Shown here: one piece after another, positions 11,001 to 26,000 of the stretch
Numbering within the stretch: position 1 is the stretch's first letter
How the letters are laid out: every line of letters begins with the position of its first letter
Source of the DNA: Acridotheres tristis
Lineage: Eukaryota > Chordata > Aves > Passeriformes > Sturnidae
Direction of reading: 5' to 3'
Assembly: GCA_037013685.1 (NCBI GenBank)
Contig: CM072899.1
Coordinates: 12,256,479 to 12,320,478 of the forward strand
Length of the DNA: 64,000 bases
Notes under the pieces: model-generated
Seen by the model: only the letters and a program-made list of their open reading frames with translations
Databases searched by the model: none
What the model was told of the DNA's origin: nothing
Program-made: the position numbers and the translations under genes

Positions 11001-14000
11001 ATTCTTCTCTGGTTTATGTAAGTGTGTAGGACCTTCCAGATGACATTTGTGCAGACATTTCAGAATAATTGGCAAGTAAATAATGAACATCTTAATCTTG
11101 CTCTTTAAACAAAATAATAGTATTGTCACTGTAGAGAGGAAAGTAGGCATGGAATTTGAAGGATTTAATAAAGCAAATGGAAGTATGTGGAACCCTCTTC
11201 TCATAAAGGACTAAATGTATATTTTCTAAATTCATAACAGTGAAACTGTTATTTTAATTTCAAAAGCATTTAGAAAGAACAGTTGTGAAGGGAAGACTTC
11301 AGCTGTCTTCTCCATTTTTGCTGTGCCTGTAGCTGTGTGTGGTCCTGCTTGTTAAATTATTCTTGAATCTAAACTTCTGCTCTTCTGCTGCCAAAGAGAA
11401 ATTGGGACATGTAGCTGATGGGTTGGACCACCTGCAAAAAGAAATGGCAGAAGTTCAGACACTTCTTTTCACATTTATTTTTATACAAAAGTCAAAACAT
11501 GCGGGACCAGCATTGTGCCTGGAACTGCACTGACTCTGCTTTTGGATGCTCTGCAGTATGACAGCTTGGATAGGGGGTGATGCAGATGTGTGCTTGTAAT
11601 GTGTGTGAGATCTCTCTTATGTGATTTTACAAAGTATTTTGACTAGTTTTTCTCCTTTGTCTAAATGTCACTAAAATGAATGTATTTTTTTCTGTTCTTG
11701 CTGTTCTGTAAATAGAGGTGCAGCTTCTTTCTGTTACTGAAATATGAGTTAACTGTATCTTCTGATTACTCTCATTAATGGTTATAAATCTCTTCAGTCT
11801 TGAAGGTGCAAAAGCCTGTGTTAGGAACAAAGGTTGTTTTCTTAAAATTTTTTGGTGTATTTTTTCAAATAAGAGTGTAGTATAGTTGCTTCAGGCAGAC
11901 TAGGTATATGTGAGGTGGTTTTACTTTCAGCAGGGAAAAATTCTACTATTTTGCTTTTTATAATGTCTCTATTAAGAACTGTTGGTTCTTGATCATTCTT
12001 GGTAGGCTTAAGTTTCAAATGATGTAGAGGGAATAACCTGTGTAAAACCTGCCTTTCACAAGGCTGGAAGTGAATCCTATCTGTTAGGATTTATTTTTTC
12101 ATCATAGGCTTTAGCATAAAAATAAAAGCTTTATGTAATATAGCAGTGAAGGAAGTTATTAGCTTGCAGCTATATTTGAGGTCAGTCCATCCCAGGTTTT
12201 CATGGCTCAAAAGGTTAATTCAACTTTTTTCTCTTATTACTACAAAGAGATATTATTCCAGTACTTGTGGCTGTGAATTTAGAGGAGAAAATTAATTTAA
12301 TCTGCTACTAGATCACAACACTTTTGGTTTTAAGCTGAGTTTTGCAGTACAGTTATCTTTAAAATAATGCTTTTACCTTCTCTGCATGGATAGTTGAAGA
12401 AAGAATAGACATTTACCAAGCTTTTCTGGAAGCGCTTGTTAAATAAGAAGACATAATATTCTCTATGATATTTCAACATATTAATGATTAAGGGTAATTT
12501 AGGTCTTCTGTGTGTAGGTTTTTATGGTAGCTCATGAGGGTTATTTTCCTTTGGATGAAGGGAACGAGCTTTGGAAAGTTGAAGCAAATATTTAGTGCTG
12601 TGTTATTGGCATGTGCTGTGTTTTCTCTTATAATTGCATCCATATTGCTGAGCACTTGTTACCTGTTTGAATTGAATGGTCCCATCGCACTATGTGTTGC
12701 TACTTTTGGTTTTTTTCTTGGTGAATTGAGGGTTTCACTGCAGCTTCGAGGGGTTCTGAGACTCAGACCTGGCTGCTCTGGGCATGTCACTGTTACTCTG
12801 CACAGCCAGTGCATCTGCCTGAGGGATTGGGCTGTGTGTGCTTGCTGTAGCAACAGAGTGTGTGTGATTGAAAGAGAAGATTAAATGGAAATTTCAAATC
12901 TGCTGAAACAGTTCCCTGGAGAATTAGTTACATTTTTCTTTAAGAAACTCATTTTGATAGAAATGAAGGAAAACTCTGCTCCTTGGGGATATTACTGGGA
13001 AGTCCTACTCAATTTCACTCAGTTTGCAGCAATTAGCTTTGCAGCTTTCAAAATGATGAATCCTAGACCTGCCTGTGGAGTTACACATCAGCATAATGCA
13101 CTCCTACAATGTGACTTCTGTATGGTGTCAAAAAAAGAGGCAAGGTGCAGCCATGTAGCAGAGAAATGACATAGCTAAGATGATCAAAACAGTACAGGCA
13201 TGCCAATGAAATGGGTAATGCCAGTAGGAGAACAGCCACTTGACCTGTTTGACGACATGACAGTCACTTTTTTCCTTGTTGCAGACAGTATATTTACTGT
13301 TGCCAAAGATGCCAAATTTTTCACTTAAAAAATTGTAAATATATAAATGTTTGCAAGAGCAATGCAAGATAAATGAGCCAAAACTCTGATAGCTCTTTGA
13401 CTGTAATCAAGGGCTCATGTGAAACAAGGCTCAGACTCAGAATAATGTCTGTTTGTTGTTTATCTCTTTCCCCCATGTAGGTTGTCTTGGGGACACACAA
13501 TTTTGTTTTAGATTCCGACGGTCTCCTGGAAGGAAAGTCTCATTGTGTTGTTTTCTGGACCAATTGGATAGAGATCTGCCTGTTTACTTAAAGGTTGGAA
13601 ATGAGAAAAAATGAAGTTAAATTTCTTTTGGGTTAATTTGTGGGTCTTCACCTTTAAATATAACATTTGAAAAGAAAAATCTCTGAACTGGATGTCCTGA
13701 AAATCAAAACTCGTGTTTGTTGTAGCATGTTACAATAATAGTAATTTGTTTCATTAACTATTCCTGTTTTATTAGTATGGATTTGGATTACAATTAAATT
13801 GAAGCCAAGATCTGTTTTATTATTGACTAGAAACCTGTAGATCAAATTGTAAGAACCATTACTGTTGTGGAAATATGAACTGCTTTATAACTTAATTTTA
13901 AAAATTCCAAGCAACTTGGGCTGTCTCAGTTTGCACCTTTCACTTTTTGAAGATGGAGCAGTTACCTAAAAGAGATAGGGGCCAAGAGTTGTTCTCATCA

Positions 14001-17000
14001 TGTCCACAGGGAATATTGAGGTCTCTGGGAGCCTGATTCTCAAACTCAATTTAGTTCTGTTTATATGGCAAATACTTGAATTCCTGTTTGCAGGAAGGAT
14101 GAAGCTGATGTCTTGTCTTTGAAATGTGAGAGCCTACTTCCTTAATATTCCAATAATCTTTTGTAAAACTAATACATTGAAAGACTAGGTTTTATCTCTT
14201 CAAGTCAGGGCTTTAAGATTTTTAACTACTAAAATATTTTCAGTGCTACTTTGCAGAATTATAAAAGTTGATTTATTCCTCAAGAAATTATTTCTGTTTT
14301 TGGTTTCACAGTGTGTCAGGAGAATGTAGATATAAAAATAGTAAAGCCAGAAAGCACAGCTGTTTTCCCATGCTGTTGTTTTCTCTTTGAAGTACTTACT
14401 AAAAAAGATAATGCTAATAAACACAGTAATCCTTCTAGTTTATTGTATCTAATCAACTTTGGAGCTCACAGGGGAATGGGCTTTTAAACTGTATGTTGAA
14501 TGCTTCAAAAAGGAGGGCAGTAACAGGTGGTTATATTGAATTTTTTCCTTTCTTTTGCAGAAAGATTCAGCATATTACTATGGTTATGTGTATTTCAGAC
14601 AAGTTCGAGACAAATCATTAAAAAGAGGCTATTTCCAGAAGGTAATTTCAGTTCTTTTAGGAAGCTGTTAATTTGGAAATTAACTATTTTTCAGTGACTG
14701 CAGAGGAACAGGAAAACTGTCATGCTCTCTAACTAAAGTAGTTGTTAATTTATAATAAATTGGTCTCATTGACATCAGCTATGCTATGTTCCAGCTCTGC
14801 TGTCAGAAGAGATATTTTCGTGTCTGTGTTTAAAAACAAAAAGTTGGGAAGTTTTGGGAGTTGTTTGTTTGTAGTTTGCCTGTAGTCAGATGTGTGGTTG
14901 GCTTGCATGTGTGAGAAAAGTCCCACTTGGTGTTGTCTGAGGGTAACAGGTGCAGTAGAACTGAGGGAAGGTGTTGACTTGAAAATCTGTTCTGTTGCTC
15001 TTCATTCCAGTCGCTGGTCCTCATCAGCAAGCTGCCTTATGTCCATCTCTTTCGTACCATGCTTAAGCAAATAGCACCAGAATATTTTGAAAAAAGTGAA
15101 GCTTTCCTGGAAGCAGGTAGAGGTCCTATAATGTTGAACTCTTACACTGTCACATACTTATTCTGGAGAAATAAACAACAGTGTTGTGTTCTAGTTTGTG
15201 ATTTTGTCTTCTCGCAAGGTAGAGGGTTGAAATTTTAGCAGACTGGCTTGACTTCTAGATCATTGAACAGAGCTAATTGAATTCTGGATCTTCCCTGGGA
15301 GAGTTTGAGGTCCCTCCTGAAACACATCTAGGGCTGTGTGTGTTTCAGGACCAGATGTTGAGCACAAGGAGCTGATGGCAATCCTTAGTTTGCACTCTTC
15401 ACCACCCAAGTCCTTTTGGGCAGTCTGACAACTTTTGCTAAGTAACTGTACAAATGCCATCTTGAGGTTTGGGTTTTTTGTGTGTGTGATTTGTTTGTTT
15501 TTTGACCAAATGGAAAAAGTGACAGAGCTGTACTGGTAACAGGTGCCTCAGCCTTACTGCAGTGCTGAAAGAGCTGGAGAAGGACAAATAGAAAAGTTAT
15601 TTGCTCTTTGTCTGGAAGAGTTCTGTTTTGTGTACTGTGCCTACCCTATACAACTTTCATGTTACTGTGTTTTCCCTGAGCAACAATTTGTGTAAATCGT
15701 GAAAGAACTGCAATTTTCAATCACTTGTTTTACTGAGAGGTTATATTATGAGTAAAATAAGCTCTGCAGAAACTATGAGAATTATGTATGATATTCATCA
15801 TGGTTTACAAGAAAATGCTGGAAAGCTTTCTAGCCAAGCGACAAACCAGCTTTTTCCTTAAGTGCTGCTGTTTATTGGTTCTGCAGTAGCCAATATACAT
15901 AAATGGAGGTGTTCTTTTCAACTTTTTAGTATGTACTTTCATGATTTCTCAGATAACATTTCTTCAACTAGTTGTAAGTCTCATTGCTACAAAAAGTTGA
16001 AGACCAGAGAACACTGTTTTCTTGAAATGAAAATGTTTCTTGTTCTAATGGAATAATACATAATGTCTAAAAGGCTGTAAAACTTGATTGGTGTGATCGA
16101 GGGACAAATAGAACTGCTGTGGACTATTAGCACTAATTAGAAGTTGCAGTGTGCACAAAGGTGACTCTGTGGTCATGGTTTATGGCTTGCAGAAACTCGT
16201 ATTTTTCTTTCAGTTTGTAGTGACATTGATCATTGGCCACCACCAGTTCCAGGGAAAGTTCTGCAGTTGCCTCTTATGGGTCTTATAATGAAGGTAGGGA
16301 CTCCTGCACTTCTCTGAGGGTGTTTTCCCCACCTTTTACTGTACTGTTCCTCACTGCCTTGTGCCTTGTTTTCATTGCCTTATTCTTCCAAACAGGAGTA
16401 GATGTTTACAGCACTCAGACTGAAGGTCTGGGAGATCTTGATTAGGTGCTTTGATTGAAGGGAGGAGGGGAGGATCTTTTATAGTGCTTAGGTTAATATG
16501 TAATTTTAGTTGTTGCTAAAAAGTGATGTTTCAATACAACTACTAGTTGCAGTGTATGTATTATGCCTCTGGAATTTGCATTCTAGGAGATTTTAGTGCT
16601 AATTATATCTGTCAAATCAAACCTAAGGTAGCACTTGAGAATACTGAGAGTTAAATTCCAGTCAAGCAAATTAAATATATTGATGAAAATCATTCTCATC
16701 CCTGAAAGTTGATGAGTAAAAATTTTTTTTGTCTCATACATCAGAAATAATTGTTTGTGCTGTTTATTTTTTCGATGGCAGTGAAAAATGCCTGAAGAAA
16801 GCTATTAAAGAAGTTGTATCTAGTGCATAAGGAAGGACTGTAGATTCTAAAGAGTGGATAAGAACTGGGCCTCTGGGAGTTGTATTCATTTCATAATCCA
16901 TATGAAATGCAATTAAAGGATTTGATGAAATCAGAGGTTACAGCCAGAAGTACCTTCTCAGCAGATACTCTCAAGTTTATGGAAAGACACGTGCATCACC

Positions 17001-20000
17001 AGAGACAGAAAGAAGTTTCTGAAGCTGTTCTAAAAGCAGAAATGCAATAAAATGATTCTGGGTGCTGAGTGATAAGGAGTGTCAGATATGTCTTGTTTGG
17101 GTATTGCCTGCATTTATCTCATCAATAATTCTTACCCATGAGAACTGAAATTTCATGCCTAAGCTGAGTAAAGCCATAATTACTGCCCAGTGATATTGTC
17201 CCTGTTTTTTTACACTGCTTGGGCAGTTTTAAGTGTTTTGTGTGTGAATCACATCCATTTGTGCATACCAGCTTCCAGTATGATAAAATTTGTAGTACTC
17301 AAGACTTAGAGATGCAAACTGCAAGGCCAGAGAAGTATACTTATGTTCAGACTATTTGGATTCTGTCTCACTTGCCAGAACATCTTGATGTTTTAGGAGA
17401 GAATCTTTTCTAAAAGTAATTCTGTACCATCTTAAACCTCTAAGACCTTATTTCAGATCATTCTTTTCAACATTTAGAGGTCTTTTAATTGAAATTACAG
17501 TAACAGTTTTTACTTACTTTACTGATAATCTCTTTTTAAACTGAAGTACTATTTTCATATTCTGTTATTCAATTTGCCATTGGAAATTCTGTAGGTGGGA
17601 GTTCTGTCGAGTAAATAAACATTATGCTGCAGTATATCCTCTCAAAGGATTGCAGATTGTCTCTAAAGTCAGCATTTTAAGTGTCTGCTAGATTCAATGC
17701 AAGGGAAAATAAATCTTTCTTTTTCTTTCCAAGTTGCGGATTCCAACATATCGTGACAAGCCTGGAACAACACCGATAGTACAGAATATGCACCAGGTAG
17801 TGATTAGATACTGATATTGTATATAGCCCCAGACAAAGCTAGAGTTCTGCTTTCATTCTTTAAACTTGTTAGAAAAGATTGGTAGCAAATCATCATATAC
17901 TATGATAATAATGAAATCCACAATCTTTAAAACTATGAATGGAGCAGTCCAGATTTGGATTATTCATAGTCTTTTCTAACCCAGTTGCCCTGAGCAGGGA
18001 GAGATATCCAGGTCCTGGAAGAAGATAGTTGACTGACAGAATTACTAACCTGAACATCCTTTTAATGTTTGGATAGTTTGGGTTTTCTTGAGGATGAATC
18101 CAGAATTAAAAGTCTTTGCCATAGAAGATGTTTATAAAAGTAAGCTGTCTGTCTTCATGTGCAGTTCTTCAAAACACTTCAGTATTTTACATATTTTCTG
18201 GACTGAAAGCCACATGTCTGTAAGTGGGGGGGGTGTGTCTTGGGAGATGTCTTGCTTGTAGAACACCAAGATAATTGTGGACCTAATGTGCTATATACTG
18301 CAGCAGTACATAAATAATTAGACTATATGCTGTCTACTGTCTGTAAGCATTTAAGGGAAACCATTTCATTTAATACCTAGGTGTTCTGATGACTAAAAAC
18401 CAAGCATTGCGATGTCTTTTAGGCAGATGCTCAGATCTCCATGGCTTTACCGACTGTTCATGAAGTAGATCTTTTCAGGTAGGAGTTTGGACTGATCAGT
18501 TGTCAACTCCCACATGTTTTTTGATTTTTGACAGTTCCTTAGCATGTCTCATGGCTTGTAAGCTAACATTTATCAGTGTTTGTTTGAATAGTCTTTTTCT
18601 GTAAAGTTTGCTAAAACACAGTTTGGACAATATACAGGCTGAAACTGCAATAAATAAGCAAGTTCATTAAATGTTCCATTTCACAAGAATATTTACTGTG
18701 TTTCAAATTACTATTAAAATACTCAAACTTCTTTTTTATGCCTTTATTAACTGGAAGAAATATGTATTTTATGATGTCAAATGTATTAAATACCTCAATC
18801 TGGTTTTAGGTGTTTCTGTCCGGTGTTCTTTCACATTCAGATGCTTTGGGAGCTGGTGCTGCTGGGAGAACCACTTGTTGTGATGGCACCATCACCAGCA
18901 GAGTCTTCAGAAACTGTGTTGGCCCTTGTTAGGTAAATGTAGTATAGCCTTCTAATTAGGACTAAGGGAGTCAGTGTAAGATTCCAGCTGAGTGGACATT
19001 CATTTGATCCGAGTGTGACAAAGAATTACAAATTTTAGATTGCTTGCATTGATGTGTTGGGTTTTAGCTTTGATATTTTTCAGAATCTCTGCTGCTTAGT
19101 GTGTAATTCTGAAACTTCATATTAGGTGTTAGTAAGTTCTCTTCACAGGGTCGTTAGACAAAACAATCCCTTTCTAGCCAGAGAATCAAGGACAACTGGT
19201 ACCCAGAAAGCAGAAACAATGGCAAGGGAAAGGGGGCAAGCCAGGGTCCTGAGACTTCATAGCCTGGGGCTGTGGTTGGATAATTGACCCCAATATGTAG
19301 ATGAACCAAACCTTAGAAAAGAATAAAAACTCGTGACCAGAATCCATCTTGGATTTGATTTGGGTGTAGCCCCAGCTGGGTTCTTGCACTGGCCAAGGTG
19401 TGTCCTTTCAATAAATACCTCTTTTATTCCTTTTGATCTGCCTAGTCTCTGCCTAGGTCAGCCTTTCCAGGCAACAGTGTCTTTCATGAAAGTTTGCACT
19501 GAATACATAAACCAAGCTCATCCTTCTTGTACCTTGCAGCTGTATTTCACCACTGAAGTACTGCAGTGATTTCAGGCCATACTTCACCATCCATGACAGT
19601 GAATTCAAAGAATACACAACTCGCACACAAGCCCCGTAAGTAAATCAAACTCTCTGGAGAAGATGTTGCTCAATGCCACTCATAACCATAAATTTGTATT
19701 AAAATATTGTTTAACTATTCTGGATTTCTATCATTAGAGTTGTAAGATTTATCTTGCAGAGTGCAGTAATTAGCTGATTTAAGTTTTCATTCCAGTTAGA
19801 TAGGACAAAGAAGTTACAAAACAATGCCGTAATTAAACTACAGAATAAGTCATATGGCAAGTGTGAAACCAAGAAAAGTTCTTGCTTTTCTATAAGGGTT
19901 TGTCTGTGCAACATCAGCTCCAGAGTAGCTCCTTGGGAATTCTGCTGTAATTGATTTAATTTTTAATTAACTGCTAAACAAAGTGACTTGTAGAATTAAA

Positions 20001-23000
20001 CATCCATACAGCTGTTTTGTCAGGCTAAGTCAATTGGTGTCCTAGTTGGGATAATTTAAAAATCAAATATCTCTTCACTAAATTTATTAGGTTATTCATG
20101 TAAATAAGTCAGAAATTAAGCTTATTTTATCAAGAGTGTGAATGTCCAAAACCAGTGATGTTTGAAACTGCTCTAAGGACACATTTTTTTCCCCGTTACT
20201 ATTTTTAAATCCTACTCGTATTTTGAGACCGTACACCTCCAGTATTTCTTAATGTATATTATTTAAATTCAGCTTGATTTGGGAATGGAGTGCATATATT
20301 AGATTCACTGATCTTTTAATAGATCAGTTTGCTCTCATTTCTGAACAGGCAGAGGTTGTTGATTTGGTTTGTTTTGTTTGCCTTGTTGGTTCTTTTTACT
20401 GTAGTTTTCCTCTCGTTGGCTGTATTGCAAGAGATAGAGCAATGGAGGAACACATAAACATAAGCAATATGTTTTAGACTGTGTTCCATGGGAATGGTTA
20501 TGCAGTATGTAATTTCGTTTCTAAAAATAATTCCAGGAAGAATTTGGTTAAACTTTAGTAACCCATGTTTCAAAATTCCATGCGCTCCTCTGTAGCAAAA
20601 TAGAAAGATTGGCCACTACGTGGATTATATTTGAAATAGAGCTGAAATTGCCCTCACTTTCTTATGGAAAACAAAACTTGGAAAAATTGGAAATAGATTT
20701 TTAAAACCATGGCTCTAAGAAGGTGAAGTATCCAAATGATGCAGCTTCTCTGTATTTTATTATCTTAGTAAGAGGGGAGCGGGGAAACTTATGGGTAGTA
20801 TACAGAAGATGTTCAATTTGGGGTTTTTTAAGATCAGTCTAACAAAATGATGATAACCGATTTTTAAGGTAGCAGTTTCAGTGAGACTTAATGCTATATA
20901 CCATAGCTGGCATTTGACTGTAAAATGGGTGGCAACCACTATACTGAAAAACATGTTCATATCTCATCATATCATTGCTATAAATCCCAAATTTTGCAGG
21001 TCTATGCTGTAGCAGCAGCACTGTGCTCTTACTGCTTCTTGTTCCCTGTGTGCCTCTGGGCACTCTCCAAGCCAGATGCCAAGCACAGAGCAGACAGAAA
21101 AACCTGGCAGAGTGTGAGCTGGGGCACAGTGCTCTTAATGTGCTGCATCCCTTGATAAACTTGTGCTTAAAGCAAGTGGGATATTAAGTGTCTCATTTTC
21201 TTGATGACATTCACATTCAAGTACTGAGAGCTTGTTATAACCAAACTTTGAAAAGTAGCAATATGTCTTTCAAATATGGGTGAGATTCCTGCTCATAAAA
21301 AAACCAAAATAAAAAACCAACACATCACAAAACGTCAGTAACAGATACTGTGCTGTTCTCACCATTGCAGGTGGGCAGAACTTAGCCAAGTCTAAGCAGA
21401 TTATTTCATTTTTATTCTTCACTGTTGTTTGTACTTTAAGATGCCTCTGCCTTATTTTCTTAAACATTGACACTTGGATAAACATTTGTGCTCTTATGTG
21501 CAATTTGAAATGTAACTCTTAAATAACAAAGGAAGATAATTTGAAGTTAAGAATTTGATATTTCCTATTTGTTAAGGCAGAGGCTCTTGATGTTATATTT
21601 CAAACACTGTCATTACTTTTGTAGGCCATCAGTCATTCTGGGGGTGACAAATCCCTTTTTTGCTAAAACACTTCAGCACTGGCCTCATATTATCCGAATT
21701 GGAGATATCAAACTTCCAGGTAAAATAAAAGTATTTTTTACAATCCTGTGCAAAGGGATCTAACTCTGTGCTTGTTTATTTACAAACATATGTAATTATG
21801 TTCCATTTAGTTTAATGCTAACTAAATTTTCATGGAGTAAATCTGTCAAGTGAAATGAGATTCTTGACTGCTCTGTCTTGTCTTTTCAGATCTAGTATCT
21901 TAAATGCAAAAGGTAGTAATACTCATTAGTAATAATGTTCTACCTCTCACAGAGTCCTGATTCTCTATCTCTATCAATAAGATATTAAAATGAGACATAA
22001 TAAATTACTGATGTTAATTTTAATGTGAGTAGCATGCAATAAATCAGTCATAGCCAGCACAGAATATAAGACCCATGTGAAAGCTCCATTTGAATGTTAC
22101 AGTAATCTAAAAAGTTGTTGACAGTATTTTGGTAATATATTTCTAATCTGGCAATATTCTTGTAGTTACTAATTGTTCAGTCTGGATGATTTCCTTACAC
22201 GATTGAGTGGAATTTTCATATAATGTTTGGATAACGTGTCAATTGCCACCACTCTAATTATTGTATTGAAATTCCTGAATGTAGCTGTTTGCTGCTCCAG
22301 AGTCACTAAGCTGTTCTGACAGTGGGAATGCATAAACATGCAATTAATATAAAACACCATAAAATTAATTTTTGTACAAGTTAATTGTAACTTCTGAGTA
22401 GAGTGAATTAATTAAGGAGTATGTACTGTGTTCAATATCATTAGGCAAGGTTTTGCTTTACTTTAAAACGCCCTGCCTGTCTATGGTCAGAATACTTGTG
22501 GGGGCTTAGGGTGGTAGTATGGGGAAGAGTTATTTTGCTGCTGTGTAGTTAATGTTTGGAAAGTAGAATCTTAATTGAATGCTGAAAAGCCATATAAACA
22601 AGTGGCCTTCAAATCTGATGTACAGTTTTAAGTATGAAATTCTAGTTTTGCTGTAGCTATGGGAGATGCTTAGGAAGCTGTAGAGATGTGTCTGTCTGAC
22701 CTGTCTGTAAAAATTTATGTTTTATTTCTTTAGGGACAAAGAAGGGGGTCTGATTATTTTTTAGGTTTTTTTCCTTCGTTTTCTCCCTACTCTGCACTTC
22801 CAAGAGCAATTTAACTGTTACTGAGCATCCAAAGAGAATTCGAAGGAAGGTTCTGCTAAAGTTGCAAGACTGTGAACAGGGTTTAGGGTCTTCTGATTGG
22901 AACAGGATAAATTGGGAAAACACAACAAAAGCCCTCCCTTAGTATGGTCTATAACAAAGGAGACTTAAATTAATTTTCTTACCAACACTGAATCCATGGC

Positions 23001-26000
23001 TACTGTTTTATTTTCTTCTATACAATTTTTAGTTATGCCAAGGTACCAAAGATTTGTTCCCGAAAGCATTTCTACTAAGGAGAGCCAAGAAAATAGACTA
23101 AAAATAGGAAATTAAGAAAATAGTTATTTTCTGCTATATATCTGTATGTTACTTGGCTGCTTAGATTCAAAAGGTCATCTTTTGGCTGGTTTTCTTTGTG
23201 GGGTTTTTTGTGGTTCACTTTTTGCTTGTTTAGGTTTTTGTTGGTTTTCAGGTTTTTTTTTTTCTTCTTTTCAACACGGAATGCTTATATGAATTGAGAA
23301 GTCTATTTGCTGTTATCCATGTGTTTGCTGGGTGTGTCTGGATATATATTTGGATTCTTGTCTGTGTTTCTAATGTTTCTTAGAATGTTAGATAGTCTTC
23401 AAGTAAGGTGGCTTTATGTGTTTTGGCAGGTGAAGTTCCAAAGCAGGTGAAAGTGAAAAAACTGAAGAACCTAAAAACTTTGGACTCCAAACCTGGTAAT
23501 AACTTCAGAGTTAAATGGACAGTGTTTTCATTTTAAAAGGCATACCTCGTTTCTCCTTTGGCTATATGCTGCTTTTTTTCTTTAGGTGTTTATACCTCTT
23601 ACAAGCCATACTTGAACAAAGATGAAGAAATCATTAAGCAGTTGCAAAAGGTAATGGTGTAGGTCACTTCTTAATGGCAGCTGGTTTGTATATTTTGTGT
23701 ACTGTTGTACAGTGGTTTCATATCAGGCTGCACTTTGTGTAATCAAAATGAAACTGGATTCTGGTTCCTATGCCCCAGTGCATAACAAAATAGATGTATA
23801 TACACCCTCATTGTAGAAGGGCTGCTGCCTTGTTAGCAGCTTCTATAACCATATGAATGGTGGACCTCAATAAGTTTGCTTAATAATTTAAATTATTATT
23901 AATTATTATTAATTTAATTAAAGGTATTTTATCTGTTAATCTGTTGAGGTTTTCCATCCTCTGCAACCCTTGCTCCTGGTCTCTTGGGTCTAAAATCTCA
24001 CACGAGGTGTGTAAGAATTACAGCTTCCAGATCTTAAGATCAGATCTTCCAGAGCTGATTTGCAAACACTTCTTTATAGAAATGTTTCCTTCCTTGAGTT
24101 TCTTTACATGAAAATTAAAAACCCAGTAATTGCAAAGACAAATATCTGTACAAAAGAACTTGATGCTATTGCTTTCCTTCCCTGATTCAGGGTAGGAAGT
24201 GCTGTGTGGGGGCATGTGGCAAATGAATATAGATGCATAATAAATATTCATAAAAAGTAAACTCACCACAACTACCTACATACTTTGGAGTAACAGACTG
24301 CCTGTGTTTTGTTGTTTTGGGTTTTTTTAAGGGAGTACAACAGAAACGTCCTACAGAAGCACAGAGTGTGATACTTCGGCGGTATTTCTTGGAATTGACG
24401 GAAAGTTTCATTATTCCTTTAGTGAGTTCTTAGACTAATGGGGTTTTTACATAAGTAATGAGGAGTAGTTTTTCTGGAGTTACCCTAAGTCCAGTAGCTC
24501 TCCAGTGTACCCCTGGAATCAAGCCTGGGTCCAGCACTGGGCCCATCTGGTGAGGCACAGCTGCCTCCCACTATCACATCTGACACTTGGCATGGCCCCA
24601 CTCCCTGTGCCTTGGACACCTTGGGGCTCTGTGTGCCAAGCCTTGCTAAGCAGAGATGGCCACAGCTCAGACCGTCTTCTGTGGGTTAGTTCTAACTCAT
24701 ATTTCAGTAAGAGACTCAAGAAATCTCTTCCAAAGACTTGATACAGTGGGGACTGTTTGGAATCACCCATGATACGAAGGTCCCTGTGGACTGTTTCCAA
24801 AGAAAAGAGAGCTTGTTTACCAGTGGCTTAAGTTCAGGATATAGATAGGCTATGCATGCATTTGCTTCCTCCCCTTCTCTGCCTCCTGTCCTTCTTGAAC
24901 TTTACTGGCTTAAAGTGCTGGGGTTGAGAAACACAGTCTGTATAAGACAAGCTCCTTCTTGTCTTCTCATGTGGTAAATACGCACAACCCCACCCTGTAC
25001 TAACACTGGGAAGAGAAAATGCTGTGGTCACAAGCAATAAGTAAACACACATGTGGACTGCCTATCTTTAATACTGGTTATGCAAACAACCTTTCCTTTT
25101 CCTTTCCCCAGGAACGTTATGTGGCAAGCCTAATGCCTTTGCAGAAATGCATATCACCCTGGAAGGTAAGGAAGTATAATTTGAATGAGCTGGAAATTGG
25201 TAATTAGAGAAATTAAGGTCTGCTCATTTTTTGTTCTTTCTGTAGAGTCCACCACAGCTAAGGCAGTTTAGCCAGGATGACTTCATGAAGACACTGGAAA
25301 AAGCAGGACCACAGCTCACCTCAGGTTTAAAGGGAGATTGGATAGGACTTTACAGGTAATTTCTTTCATCGGCATAAAAAGTTATACAAATTAAGAGATC
25401 AGTAATATTAATGATGTTTCTTCCTCAGGAAACTTAAAGTTAGGATTGATTTGGATAAGACTTTCTTTTAGAATGTATGCTTTAATAGAAATTGATAGAG
25501 CTAAGCATACTTTACTTGCTTAAATCTCTTTTCTCTGCTAACGTTAAAGATTTCTTTACATCAGTTTTATTTCTGGTTCTAGTTTGATTCCTCCTTCCAA
25601 TCAAAGACAAAAATTAGGCTATTTCAAACTGAGCCTTGATTTCTTTTTTCCTACAATTCCCTAATCTTTTTTGTGTTTCAGACACATGTTCTTTACATTC
25701 TTTTCTCAATCCTTGTCTTATTTAATCTCCACTTGAGAATATTACATCTTTTTGAAAATATATAGAGAAAGAGTTCTAATATCTTACGCAATCTCAAATA
25801 TAATTACATATGATGATGTAGAAAACACTGTTACCAAATTGTACTGAAAATATAAAATGTATTTTTCTTTGGTGTTTTACCAGGCATTTTTTGAAATCAC
25901 CAAACTTTGATGGTTGGTTTAGGAGCCGGCAGAAAGAAATGACACAGAAGTTAGAGGCCCTTCATTTAGAAGCCCTCTGTAATGAGGTTAGAAAAATGTA

